DNA of 64,000 nt. Origin: Maricaulis sp963975345 (GTDB taxonomy: Bacteria; Pseudomonadota; Alphaproteobacteria; Caulobacterales; Maricaulaceae). Below the pieces are notes generated by a model that searched no databases, was not told where the DNA came from, and worked only from the letters and a program-made list of their open reading frames with translations. The translations under genes and the position numbers were made by a program. How positions within the stretch are numbered: the first letter of the stretch is position 1; each line of letters starts with the position of its first letter. The stretch covers positions 18,808 through 82,807 of the forward strand of contig NZ_CAXBGE010000014.1 in assembly GCF_963975345.1 (NCBI RefSeq). The letters run 5' to 3'. Positions 47,472 through 55,134 of the stretch are shown one piece after another.

Positions 47472-49229
47472 TCAGCGCGCTGTCATGCGGCGGTGTTTGG
47501 GACCGATGCTGAACACCAGCAGATGCGCCAGCAGGACCAGGGCCAGGATGATCAATTCAATCTGATCGCGTAGCCAGAAGTGCGGACTGGAGATCTCGGC
47601 CCAATAGGCCCGCGACGCCTGCGTCGTCTCAGGTAAACCACCCGCTGGCGCGCGCGGGGGAATGACGGCAGCTGCCACTTGCGGCGAGACGAATTCATAG
47701 CCCATCGCCTGCAGCGACGATGTCAATTGCGTCAGCCGGGCCGGGTCGAGATACCAGTGAAAAAAGAAGCTGGCATAGCTGTCGCGCAGAACCAGATTGC
47801 GGCGGGCCGTTTCCAGCATCGCCTCCATTGAGCGCCCGTGGATACTGCCGTCGGGGGCCCAATTGCCCAGGGTTTCCGGCAGGATCACATCGCCGCGAAT
47901 ATCGCGCACCGGATAGGGAAAGAACTGTTCGCCATACAGCTCGTCGCCGCTGACTGGATCGCCCCTCGCCTCGCCACTGAAATAGAGCACACGCTCCAGC
48001 CGGGCAGGGAAGCGTTCCCCCATAGACCGATAGGCCGAGGGTGAGGCCGCATAATGCGGTGAGGTGAATAACCAGGGTCGCGGCAGGCCAGCATCGGCCC
48101 AATGGGAGAATGCGAGATCGATGCGGTCATCCCACATCGGTCCGCTGTCATCACCGAGCGGGCCAAGCAATTCGAACCGCCCCGCTGAATCGAGCCCTGC
48201 ACGGAAGAATTCATAATCGCCGCCGCTAACCCCGAAATTCGGATTGGCGATATCACCGTGTTGATGCGTCTGGCCGTGCATGATCAGCGTGCCGCCCGCA
48301 CGCGCCATATCGCGCAACGCGCTGGCCAGATAGGGCCGCTCGCTGAGCGTGAAGCGGCGTTCGCGGCCGTTGGAAAAATGGCCGTTCGGATCAACAAATG
48401 TATCGTAAACCGTCGCGGCGAACGGCACGTTCAGCGCCTCGATCGCCGCCAACAAAGTGCGGATTTGCTCGGGATCAGCGTCCGGCCCGATATCTTCGAT
48501 CCGCATCAGGGCCTGGCGCACACCGGGCGCATCCGGTGCCAGGGTGCGCGAAAGGATATCGGCAAACACCAGATAGCGGTCGTCTTCGTCGGCAAATGGC
48601 ATTGGGCTCTCGCTGACCCAGGTCAGCGCGCCGGACCGCAAGGCCCAGGGCACAAGCTCGCCATCGGCCGCCTGCATCTGCGCCAGCACTTCGACACGAT
48701 CCGGATCGGTGACACGAACTTCCGCGACCAGGTCAGTGCTGTCGGTCGAGCGGGTGAAATGCTCACCGCGATAGATGACATCGGGAAAGGCCTTGGTCGT
48801 CGCGGCCTCGGCGAGCCACCCGATCTGGGCTGCCAGCCCCGGCGCGGAAGCCTGCAGGCTCGCCGGGTCGGGTTGGATCCAGACGGTCGCGCCCTCGCCA
48901 CTTATGGCATCGTCGATCAGGGCCGCCGGCACGGATTGTCCATAGGTGGAATTGACGACGATCAGGGCGTCATGGCCATCGCGATCATGGGGCTGGTATT
49001 GGGAGATCGCCTGGAGGGCCGCCTCGGCATGACGTCCCGCAAGATTGGCAATATTGACGGCGTGCAGCTCACCCAGTTCGTGATCTTCACCCTCATCGGG
49101 ATAAAGGACCAGCACGCTGGAGCGTTGCGGCACCGTTGCCGTTTCCGGTTCGGCACTGATCTCGCCATGCAGCGGATAAATCAGTGCGCCCCAAAACGCG
49201 GTCAGCAATATGGCCAGGCGGATGATCAT
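47472..49229 (-). CDS. DUF2334 (polysaccharide-deacetylase-fold) membrane protein
   Basis: 585 residues. The N-terminal membrane helix/signal (MIIRLAILLTAFWGALIYPL) is followed by an extracytoplasmic domain in two halves. The first (about 30-220) resembles a glutamine-amidotransferase-like sensor region; the second (about 235-510) contains ALMRIEDIGP, MHGQTHQHGD and FSHWADAGLPRPWLFTSPHYAAS, the DUF2334 signatures of the NodB-like superfamily. One membrane helix is present near the C-terminus (about 562-578), then a short basic tail. Members occur near exopolysaccharide genes; none are seen here. The ATG at 49229 has GGGGAG upstream. Confidence 0.82.
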   Translation of the reverse strand: MIIRLAILLTAFWGALIYPLHGEISAEPETATVPQRSSVLVLYPDEGEDHELGELHAVNIANLAGRHAEAALQAISQYQPHDRDGHDALIVVNSTYGQSVPAALIDDAISGEGATVWIQPDPASLQASAPGLAAQIGWLAEAATTKAFPDVIYRGEHFTRSTDSTDLVAEVRVTDPDRVEVLAQMQAADGELVPWALRSGALTWVSESPMPFADEDDRYLVFADILSRTLAPDAPGVRQALMRIEDIGPDADPEQIRTLLAAIEALNVPFAATVYDTFVDPNGHFSNGRERRFTLSERPYLASALRDMARAGGTLIMHGQTHQHGDIANPNFGVSGGDYEFFRAGLDSAGRFELLGPLGDDSGPMWDDRIDLAFSHWADAGLPRPWLFTSPHYAASPSAYRSMGERFPARLERVLYFSGEARGDPVSGDELYGEQFFPYPVRDIRGDVILPETLGNWAPDGSIHGRSMEAMLETARRNLVLRDSYASFFFHWYLDPARLTQLTSSLQAMGYEFVSPQVAAAVIPPRAPAGGLPETTQASRAYWAEISSPHFWLRDQIELIILALVLLAHLLVFSIGPKHRRMTAR

Positions 49230-49462
49230 TCGGGCGTGCTCCCCAGCATCACAGGCGTCCAACTTCACGTCCGCATGCGTTCAAAGCTGGGTCCAAATGC
49301 GCCCGGATTAAGGCTGGCAGCGGTCATTTCGCGGCGGCGGCGTTCAGCTTGCAGACAGGTTGGCTATGTCTGACTCATCGCGAATTCCTCACCGGCCTGC
49401 CCATTTCAGCGTAGGATATCCACGCCGGGCCATCCCGACCCACAACCCAGGAGCCATGATCC

Positions 49463-50161
49463 ATGATTCGCGCCCTTCTTGCCTCCACCGCCTTCCTGCT
49501 CATTGCCAGTCCTGCGCTGGCCGATGACGTGCATCCAACCCTGTCGCTGTCGGCCACTGCCGACGTACAGGTCACACCCGACTACGCCACCGTGCGGTCC
49601 GGCGTTGTCAGCCGTGCCGCCACCGCGCAGCAGGCCATGCAGGACAATACCAACGCCATGACGGCCGTATTCGACGCCCTGCGCCGCGCCGGCATCACCG
49701 GCAATGACGTCCAGACCTCGCAATTGAGCGTCACGCCGGTCTATGCCGACCGCACCGAGCCACGTCAGGCCCAGAACCAGTATGAGATCATCGCCTATGA
49801 GACCCGCAATACGGTGTCAGCCAAGGTGCGCGACACGACACGCGTCGGCAATGTGATCGATGCCATGGTCTCGGCCGGCGCCAATAATATCCAGGATGTC
49901 AGCTTCGGCGCCGAGGACACCACGACCGCGATGGACCAAGCGCGCCGCGACGCCATCGCCGAACTGTTGGCGCGCGCCGATCTGTTCGCTGACGCCGCTG
50001 GTTTCGAATTATGCGGGATTACACGGATGAGCGAAGACTTCGCCCGTTCGCCCCAGCCGATGATGATGGCCCGGATGGAATCGGCCTCAACGCCAGTTGC
50101 CGCCGGTCAATTGTCGATCAGCGCCACCGTCAATGCGGACTTCTGCATCGCGGCCGATTGA
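49463..50161 (+). CDS. Periplasmic SIMPL-domain protein (BP26/Omp28 family)
   Basis: 232 residues with a signal peptide (MIRALLASTAFLLIASPALA). The SIMPL/DUF541 domain fills the rest: LSLSATADVQVTPDYATVRSGV, TNAMTAVFDALRRAGI, ITGNDVQTSQLSVTPVY, then NVIDAMVSAGANNIQDVSFG and ATVNADFCIA. The homologous Brucella BP26 is an immunodominant periplasmic protein that forms channel-like rings; a role in oxidative or envelope stress is suggested for others. AGGAG lies eight bases before the ATG. The stop TGA abuts the stop of convergent panD without any spacer (TGATCA). Confidence 0.92.
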   Translation: MIRALLASTAFLLIASPALADDVHPTLSLSATADVQVTPDYATVRSGVVSRAATAQQAMQDNTNAMTAVFDALRRAGITGNDVQTSQLSVTPVYADRTEPRQAQNQYEIIAYETRNTVSAKVRDTTRVGNVIDAMVSAGANNIQDVSFGAEDTTTAMDQARRDAIAELLARADLFADAAGFELCGITRMSEDFARSPQPMMMARMESASTPVAAGQLSISATVNADFCIAAD

Positions 50162-50527
50162 TCAGGCAGCTTCCGGCTTGGCCACGACCTGGTTGTGTTC
50201 GTCGAACAGGACCACAACCGGGTCGTGCTGCCGGGCTTCAACGGCTTCCATCTCGGCATAGGCAACAACAATGATGCGATCACCGACCTGGGCCAGCCGG
50301 GCAGCGGCGCCATTGATCCCGAACATGCGGCTGCCACGCGGCGCCTCGATGGCATAGGTGGTGAAACGCTGGCCATTATTGATATTGAGCACATCGACCT
50401 GCTCATAGGGCAGGATGCCGGCGGCATCGAGCAAATCGCTATCAATCGAGATCGAGCCTTCATAATGCAGGTCCGCTTGGGTCACGGTGGCCCGGTGCAG
50501 TTTGCATTTCATCATGGTGAGACGCAT
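50162..50527 (-). CDS. panD: Aspartate 1-decarboxylase proenzyme
   Basis: 121 residues. Makes beta-alanine for pantothenate and CoA by decarboxylating L-aspartate, using a pyruvoyl group formed from Ser25 after self-cleavage at Gly24-Ser25 (HYEGSISID). K9, R54 and Y58 occupy the canonical active-site positions. From the ATG at 50527 the protein reads MRLTMMKCKLHRATVTQADL, matching PanD in length. A longer frame to 50590 has no homology. It is monocistronic, convergent with the SIMPL gene; no panBC gene is in the window. Confidence 0.97.
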   Translation of the reverse strand: MRLTMMKCKLHRATVTQADLHYEGSISIDSDLLDAAGILPYEQVDVLNINNGQRFTTYAIEAPRGSRMFGINGAAARLAQVGDRIIVVAYAEMEAVEARQHDPVVVLFDEHNQVVAKPEAA

Positions 50528-50726
50528 CGCGCTCAACTCCGTACCAATAATTGCTGCACTGCACATACGTCGCCCTGACCGCGATTTCAACGTCTGGACA
50601 CGTTGAATTTATCATCGCCACGACCGGCAAGATGAACGCACGCCTACTCCCGGTTTCAATCAAGGTTCATGCATGACGCGAAAATATGGTGTATATTTCA
50701 AATCTGCGAAGGGTGGAGTCCATCAA

Positions 50727-51437
50727 ATGCGCAAGTTTTTAACCCCATTGGCCGTGGCGCTACTCGCCAGCAGCGGCACGCTCGCCCAATCATCGGCGCC
50801 GCCGCGCAGCCCGGTCGTCCAACCCACTTCCCCCCTCAATCAGGCGATGCTGCAACGCCAACCCGCCGCCCAGCCCACAGGCGAGCCCGCAAGCCCGAGC
50901 TCACCGCGCACAGTCGCGATCAACTGGGACCAGGCCCAGGCCGATGCCCGCCGTCAGAGCGCCACGAACAATCAGGCGCTCACAGCAGCGCGCCTGGCGC
51001 CGGAAATGCCGCGCCCGAGCAATCGCGAAGCTGGCGAGGTCTCCAATACACGCCTGCCGGTCCTGGTTCCCAATATGGGGATATTGAGCGGCTCACCGGC
51101 GCCGACCGTGTTGCTCTTCCCGCACGAGGATTTTTACACGCTCTCGATCAGCGGCGACGGGCTGGTGATCGAGATATTCGGCACCCGCCTGGCCCACGCT
51201 GTCGCGCCCGACGCGCTGACGGCGCGGCAATTGCGGGCCACCGGTCCGGACGCACTGCGCGTTTCGGCGACCGAATTCGGCCAAGTGGCCGATTTCAACC
51301 GCTATGGCGCCGCCTATACCGTCACACTGGAATGCGACAATCCGCAGAGCGACCCGCGCTGTGCCGATGACGAGTTGGTGCGGCGCCTGGCCCACTCGCT
51401 GGTGATCGCTGGCGGCTCGCCCGAGCAGGGAGGCTGA
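50727..51437 (+). CDS. Secreted protein of unknown function
   Basis: 236 residues, not recognised. A signal peptide (MRKFLTPLAVALLASSGTLA) is followed by a proline/glutamine-rich segment (about 22-70) and a more folded region. Here NTRLPVLVPNMGILSGSPAPTVLLFPHEDFYTLSISGDGLVIEIFGTRL and RYGAAYTVTLECDNPQSDPRC suggest beta strands. Two cysteines late in the sequence (CDNPQSDPRC) may form a disulfide. GGAG lies nine bases before the chosen ATG. It precedes an M23 peptidase gene by 2 bp, so the two are co-translated and probably act together in the envelope. Confidence 0.7.
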   Translation: MRKFLTPLAVALLASSGTLAQSSAPPRSPVVQPTSPLNQAMLQRQPAAQPTGEPASPSSPRTVAINWDQAQADARRQSATNNQALTAARLAPEMPRPSNREAGEVSNTRLPVLVPNMGILSGSPAPTVLLFPHEDFYTLSISGDGLVIEIFGTRLAHAVAPDALTARQLRATGPDALRVSATEFGQVADFNRYGAAYTVTLECDNPQSDPRCADDELVRRLAHSLVIAGGSPEQGG

Positions 51438-51439
51438 CC

Positions 51440-52327
51440 ATGTCGTCCCGCGAGATCGAACGCTCCCTTGCCGCCGCCGTCGCTGCTGCGGGAATCGCTG
51501 CGATGTTCTGGTGGCCCGCCGGTAGCGAAACCCCGGCCGGACCTGACCCTGCGACCGAGGAGGCCGTGGTCGAGGAGGTCGTGGAACCCGTTGTCGAGGA
51601 AGAACCGATTGTCGAGGAAGCGCCTGATCCCGAACCGGTGATCGAGGAGGAGCCAACCGAGGAACCGCCTGCCCCGCCCATCCTTGACGATGCCGGCATT
51701 GCCTTCAGCTGGTTGCCGGCCGGCGATTTGATCGAGGATTCCGGCACCGGTCAGATCCTGCAAATCAATTATTCTCCGGGCATGCGCTTTCCAATCGAGG
51801 CCGGCCAAGCCTATGCCAATAGCCAGGTTTATAATTATGGCGGCTATCTCGGCCCCACCGGCGGCCAGTGCAATGGGGCCAATTACGCCTATGCCTGGCG
51901 CGACAATTTCTGCGAAACCCGCGGCTATGGCACGCCGATGTGTCCGAGCGGGAACGGCCATCAGGGTCAGGACATTCGCCCCGCGACCTGCACCGATGGC
52001 GTCCACCAGGCGCTCGCGGTAGCTGACGGCACCATCACCTCGATCGGCAGTTATTCAGTACGGCTGATGAGCGATGACGGGATCCGCTATACCTATCTTC
52101 ATCTCGACAAGCCCAGTCTGGAGGTTGCCGCCGGCGATCATGTGACGCGTGGCCAAGCAATCGGCTTCGTCTCCAATGAGTTTGGCGACACCTCGACCAC
52201 CATCCATCTGCATTTCGAAATCCGGATGGCGGTCGACACCGGAACAGGGATCCGGAACACGAATGTGCCACCCTATCTGGCCCTGGTCGACAGCTATGAA
52301 CGCCTGCTCGAAGGCGATGAAGATTGA
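51440..52327 (+). CDS. M23 (LytM-type) peptidase with Glu/Pro-rich N-terminal region
   Basis: 295 residues. An N-terminal hydrophobic segment (about 8-26) is followed by a strongly acidic, repetitive VVEE/EPVIEEEP linker (about 38-80). The catalytic LytM domain (about 170-275) has the zinc ligands H174 and D178 (GHQGQDIRP) and H258 (IHLHFE, H256/H258), with H221 in TYLHLDK. The motifs HxxxD and HxH are complete, so an active endopeptidase is expected, cutting peptidoglycan crosslinks. Several cysteines (144, 158, 168, 184) surround the active site. It lies 2 bp after the preceding secreted-protein gene. Confidence 0.9.
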   Translation: MSSREIERSLAAAVAAAGIAAMFWWPAGSETPAGPDPATEEAVVEEVVEPVVEEEPIVEEAPDPEPVIEEEPTEEPPAPPILDDAGIAFSWLPAGDLIEDSGTGQILQINYSPGMRFPIEAGQAYANSQVYNYGGYLGPTGGQCNGANYAYAWRDNFCETRGYGTPMCPSGNGHQGQDIRPATCTDGVHQALAVADGTITSIGSYSVRLMSDDGIRYTYLHLDKPSLEVAAGDHVTRGQAIGFVSNEFGDTSTTIHLHFEIRMAVDTGTGIRNTNVPPYLALVDSYERLLEGDED

Positions 52328-52424
52328 GGCGAGCCTCAACGCGAATTCGCTATACGACAGCGAACCTTTAACTCACATTCACGCGGCGCACCGGCTCTGG
52401 GGCGTCCCCGAAAGGACATCGGTC

Positions 52425-53354
52425 ATGACGGCTCGCATCTGGCTGGGCATCGCCCTCGTCGCCTTCACGCTGGCGGCCTGCGACGGCAATCCGCAAGGCG
52501 AAAACCAGTATGGCAGCGATGCGGTCGCCGGCTTCGCATCGGCTCGCTATCAGGACGAGGCCGCACCACCACCGCCACCACCGCCCCCCTCTCCGTCTGC
52601 CCCGTCCATGCCCGACCCGGCTGCTGTTGTTGAGCGGCTGATTGCGTATAGCTATAATTATCGCTTCGAAACGCCCGCCGACGCGACCGCAGATTTGATG
52701 GCCCGCCACCAGGACGCCTGCAGCGCGGCCGGGCCAACGCAGTGCCAGATCGTCTCCGCCAATACCTATGATGACGGCCGCGGCTCGGTGTCCGGTTCGG
52801 TGCAATTGCGCGCCAGCCCGGCCTGGGTGGCCAGCTTCCAGGACGGTCTCGCCGCCGACATCGAAGAGGCCGGCGGGCGGATCCAGAACCAGTCGCAATC
52901 GGCCGAGGATCTGACTTCGGAAATCTATGACATTGAAGCACGTCTCGAGGCCAAGCGCGTTCTGCGCACACGCCTGATCACCCTGCTGGCGCGTGAGAAT
53001 GCCAGCGTCGAGGAAATGGTCCAGGTCGAGCGCGAATTGTCCAATGTCCAGGGCGATATCGAGGGTACCGAAGCACGCATCCGCTCGATGCGTGGTCGCG
53101 TCTCGATGTCATCACTGGGCCTGAACTACGCCTCACGCGTCGAGCCGGTCAGCGCCGGCGCCTTCGATCCGCTGACCTCAGCCCTGACCAATGTTTTCCG
53201 CGAACTCGCCGCCGGACTGGCCAATGTGATCACCTTCATCGCCGGTTTCGCACCCTGGCTGCTGGTGATCGTGCCGCTGTTCTGGCTGCTCAGCCGCTGG
53301 CTGCGCGGCCTGCTGCGGGCGCGGCGTGAGGCCAAGGCACCGAAGGCGGATTAA
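52425..53354 (+). CDS. DUF4349 lipoprotein with C-terminal membrane anchor
   Basis: 309 residues from the ATG at 52425 with AAAGGA upstream. The lipoprotein signal ends LAAC (Cys near 19). A polyproline stretch (P x 8) follows at about 47-56. DUF4349 occupies about 65-235 (NYRFETPADATADLMARHQDAC ... GSVQLRASPAWVASFQDGL), with a long coiled coil (LTSEIYDIEARLEAKRVLRTRL to IEGTEARIRSMRGRV). One membrane helix lies near 265-288 and a basic tail ends the protein. DUF4349 proteins are envelope stress or adhesion components of unknown role. It follows the M23 gene by 97 bp. Confidence 0.85.
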   Translation: MTARIWLGIALVAFTLAACDGNPQGENQYGSDAVAGFASARYQDEAAPPPPPPPPSPSAPSMPDPAAVVERLIAYSYNYRFETPADATADLMARHQDACSAAGPTQCQIVSANTYDDGRGSVSGSVQLRASPAWVASFQDGLAADIEEAGGRIQNQSQSAEDLTSEIYDIEARLEAKRVLRTRLITLLARENASVEEMVQVERELSNVQGDIEGTEARIRSMRGRVSMSSLGLNYASRVEPVSAGAFDPLTSALTNVFRELAAGLANVITFIAGFAPWLLVIVPLFWLLSRWLRGLLRARREAKAPKAD

Positions 53355-53363
53355 TCAAGGCCC

Positions 53364-53385
53364 GGCCGGCACTTCGGTGCCGGCC
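53364..53385. terminator. Bidirectional hairpin with a UUCG tetraloop
   Basis: The perfect 9-bp stem GGCCGGCAC / GTGCCGGCC around TTCG (53364-53385) lies between the convergent DUF4349 and serine hydrolase genes. The C(UUCG)G tetraloop is the most stable RNA loop known. There is no T run on either side, so termination would be by stalling or Rho rather than intrinsic. Confidence 0.6.
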
Positions 53386-53392
53386 GAATACG

Positions 53393-54508
53393 CTATTCCC
53401 AGCAATGCGGACCGTCGGCCGGGAGGTCGGGCTCAACCGCGTGTGCGACGGCCCAGGCGATAGCGGTCGGTGACAGGCTATCGGGCGTGTCCTGACGATT
53501 GGTGAGGATGACCACGGAGATGCCGGTGGTCGTGTCGCGCAGATAGGCAGTGCCGGAATAGCCGCCATGATCGACCACATCATGGCCGTCAAAATGATAC
53601 GCCATCCAGCCACGGGCATAGCCCCAGCTAACGCAATTGGCACCGGCATCGAAGGGGCGTTGAATCTCCATCGTCGCCGTTATCGCCTCGGGGTCGATGA
53701 TGTGCGGATCGGAGAGCTCGGCCTCCCAAGCGATCATGTCGGTGAGCGATGAGGTGACGCCGAAATGCGAGGTCAATCCGAACTGCCAAACCCGGCGATT
53801 GCGCTGCAGCTCACCGTCGGTCCAGGCATAGCCCTCGACGCGATGCGGCACGATGGCCGCCTGGTCGAGCATATGCGTTTGCGTCATGCCGAGCTGCTCG
53901 AAATATTGCGTCTGTAGATAAGCGCCAAAGCTCTGCTGCGTCACGCGCTCGATCACGAGACCGAGCAGGAAATAGCCTTGGTCGGAATAATTCCAGTCGG
54001 TTCCGGGCTCAGACACCATCGGCGTCTGCATCGCCGAGGCCAGCATATCGTCGGTGGAATAATTGAGCAGAAATTCGCCGTTCGGCATCGCCTCAAACCG
54101 GTGCGCCAGCCCGGCCATATGGCTCAGTAGCTGGTCAATCGTGATATCGGCCCAGGCCGCCGGGGCGTTCTCGACATAATCCGTGATGTGATCATCGAGC
54201 GAGAGCTGGCCCTGATCGGCCAGGGTGAGCACCGCGAGCGCGGTCATTTCCTTCGTCAGCGAAGCCAATTCGAACACCGAGTGCGGCGTCACCGGAACTT
54301 CATTCTCGATCTGCGCCAGCCCGTAGCTGCCGATATGCACCGGCACACCATCACGCAGCACCGCCACCGCAATACCGGGAAAATGCCCCGCCTGCATCAG
54401 CGGCGCGATGGCGGCATCGACGGCGTCGATCTGCGGCGCATCCTGCGCCAGCACCGGCGGCAACGCCAGACTGACCAGCGCGGCAAGAGTGGCGATTGAC
54501 TTGAACAT
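53393..54508 (-). CDS. Secreted class C beta-lactamase-related serine hydrolase
   Basis: 371 residues with a signal peptide (MFKSIATLAALVSLALPPVLA). The penicillin-binding/AmpC fold motifs are present: SLTK (83-86, S83 nucleophile, K86), Y174-S-D176 in place of YxN, and VDHGGYSGT (HGG box instead of KTG). These features fit the esterase/peptidase branch (LACTB, EstB-like, D-aminopeptidase) rather than true beta-lactamases. It may process peptides or peptidoglycan fragments. Substrate unknown. Convergent with the DUF4349 gene, GGGGACAG upstream of the ATG. Confidence 0.88.
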   Translation of the reverse strand: MFKSIATLAALVSLALPPVLAQDAPQIDAVDAAIAPLMQAGHFPGIAVAVLRDGVPVHIGSYGLAQIENEVPVTPHSVFELASLTKEMTALAVLTLADQGQLSLDDHITDYVENAPAAWADITIDQLLSHMAGLAHRFEAMPNGEFLLNYSTDDMLASAMQTPMVSEPGTDWNYSDQGYFLLGLVIERVTQQSFGAYLQTQYFEQLGMTQTHMLDQAAIVPHRVEGYAWTDGELQRNRRVWQFGLTSHFGVTSSLTDMIAWEAELSDPHIIDPEAITATMEIQRPFDAGANCVSWGYARGWMAYHFDGHDVVDHGGYSGTAYLRDTTTGISVVILTNRQDTPDSLSPTAIAWAVAHAVEPDLPADGPHCWE

Positions 54509-54604
54509 GCTGTCCCCTTTGCATCCTTGGCCAGCTGACAGCGGGAATGTGGCGAGAGTTTGCTACCGGACGATGCGTCTAGATTAAGCATCACCACGCC
54601 GCGT

Positions 54605-55027
54605 TCAGAGGGCCAGATGCAGTACCACTTCGCGCCGCTGCGGCCGCTCACGATGCTCAAACAGGTAAAGCCCCTGCCAGGTGCCAAGCAGGAGCCGCCC
54701 CTGTGCCACCGGAATCCCGATCGAGGTCTGGGTCAGCGCCGCCTTGATATGCGCCGGCATATCATCCGGCCCCTCCGCCGTATGCGCCAGCCACGCCATC
54801 GACGGATCATCCCCATCGGGCACCAACCGCGCAAAGAACGCGTTGAGATCGCGCTGCACGTCCGGATCGGCGTTTTCCTGGACGGTGAGCGAGCAGGAGG
54901 TGTGGCGCACGAAGACAGTGAGCAGGGCTTCGGCGGGATTATATTCGGAAACGAAGCTTTGCGCGGCACGGGTGAAGTCGTAGAGACCGGGGCCGATTGT
55001 TGGGAGGGTGAGTGAGGTGAGCGGCAT
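54605..55027 (-). CDS. yjbQ: YjbQ family protein (UPF0047)
   Basis: 140 residues from the ATG at 55027 (MPLTSLTLPTIGPGLYDFTRA). HTSCSLTVQENADPDVQRDL, HTAEGPDDMPAHIKAAL and GTWQGLYLFEHRERPQRR are the conserved segments of the UPF0047 family. The conserved His residues sit at HTSC, HTAEG and FEHR. Thiamine phosphate synthase activity has been reported for some YjbQ proteins, but the physiological role is uncertain. Cytoplasmic. Located downstream of rpoD on the same strand after a terminator. Confidence 0.9.
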   Translation of the reverse strand: MPLTSLTLPTIGPGLYDFTRAAQSFVSEYNPAEALLTVFVRHTSCSLTVQENADPDVQRDLNAFFARLVPDGDDPSMAWLAHTAEGPDDMPAHIKAALTQTSIGIPVAQGRLLLGTWQGLYLFEHRERPQRREVVLHLAL

Positions 55028-55073
55028 GGCTGCGAGCCTAGTTCCCTTGCGGCTGGATGCAACTCCCCGACCC

Positions 55074-55108
55074 CAAAACAAAAGGCGCCCCGGTTTCCCG
55101 AAGCGCCT
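55074..55108 (-). terminator. Intrinsic terminator of rpoD
   Basis: On the minus strand AGGCGCTTCGGG-AAA-CCGGGGCGCCT forms a stem from 55108 to 55083 (outer arms AGGCGC/GCGCCT), immediately followed by the T-rich tract TTTTGTTTT (to about 55074). It is 26 bp after the rpoD stop and is the clearest factor-independent terminator near the end of this gene block. Confidence 0.85.
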
Positions 55109-55134
55109 CTCAATATCTCAATTGGTAGCTGGAA

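Noticed and set aside
53393..54508. Annotation as an AmpC beta-lactamase
   Set aside because: YxN is YSD and KTG is HGG, which fits esterase or peptidase members, so no resistance function is claimed.
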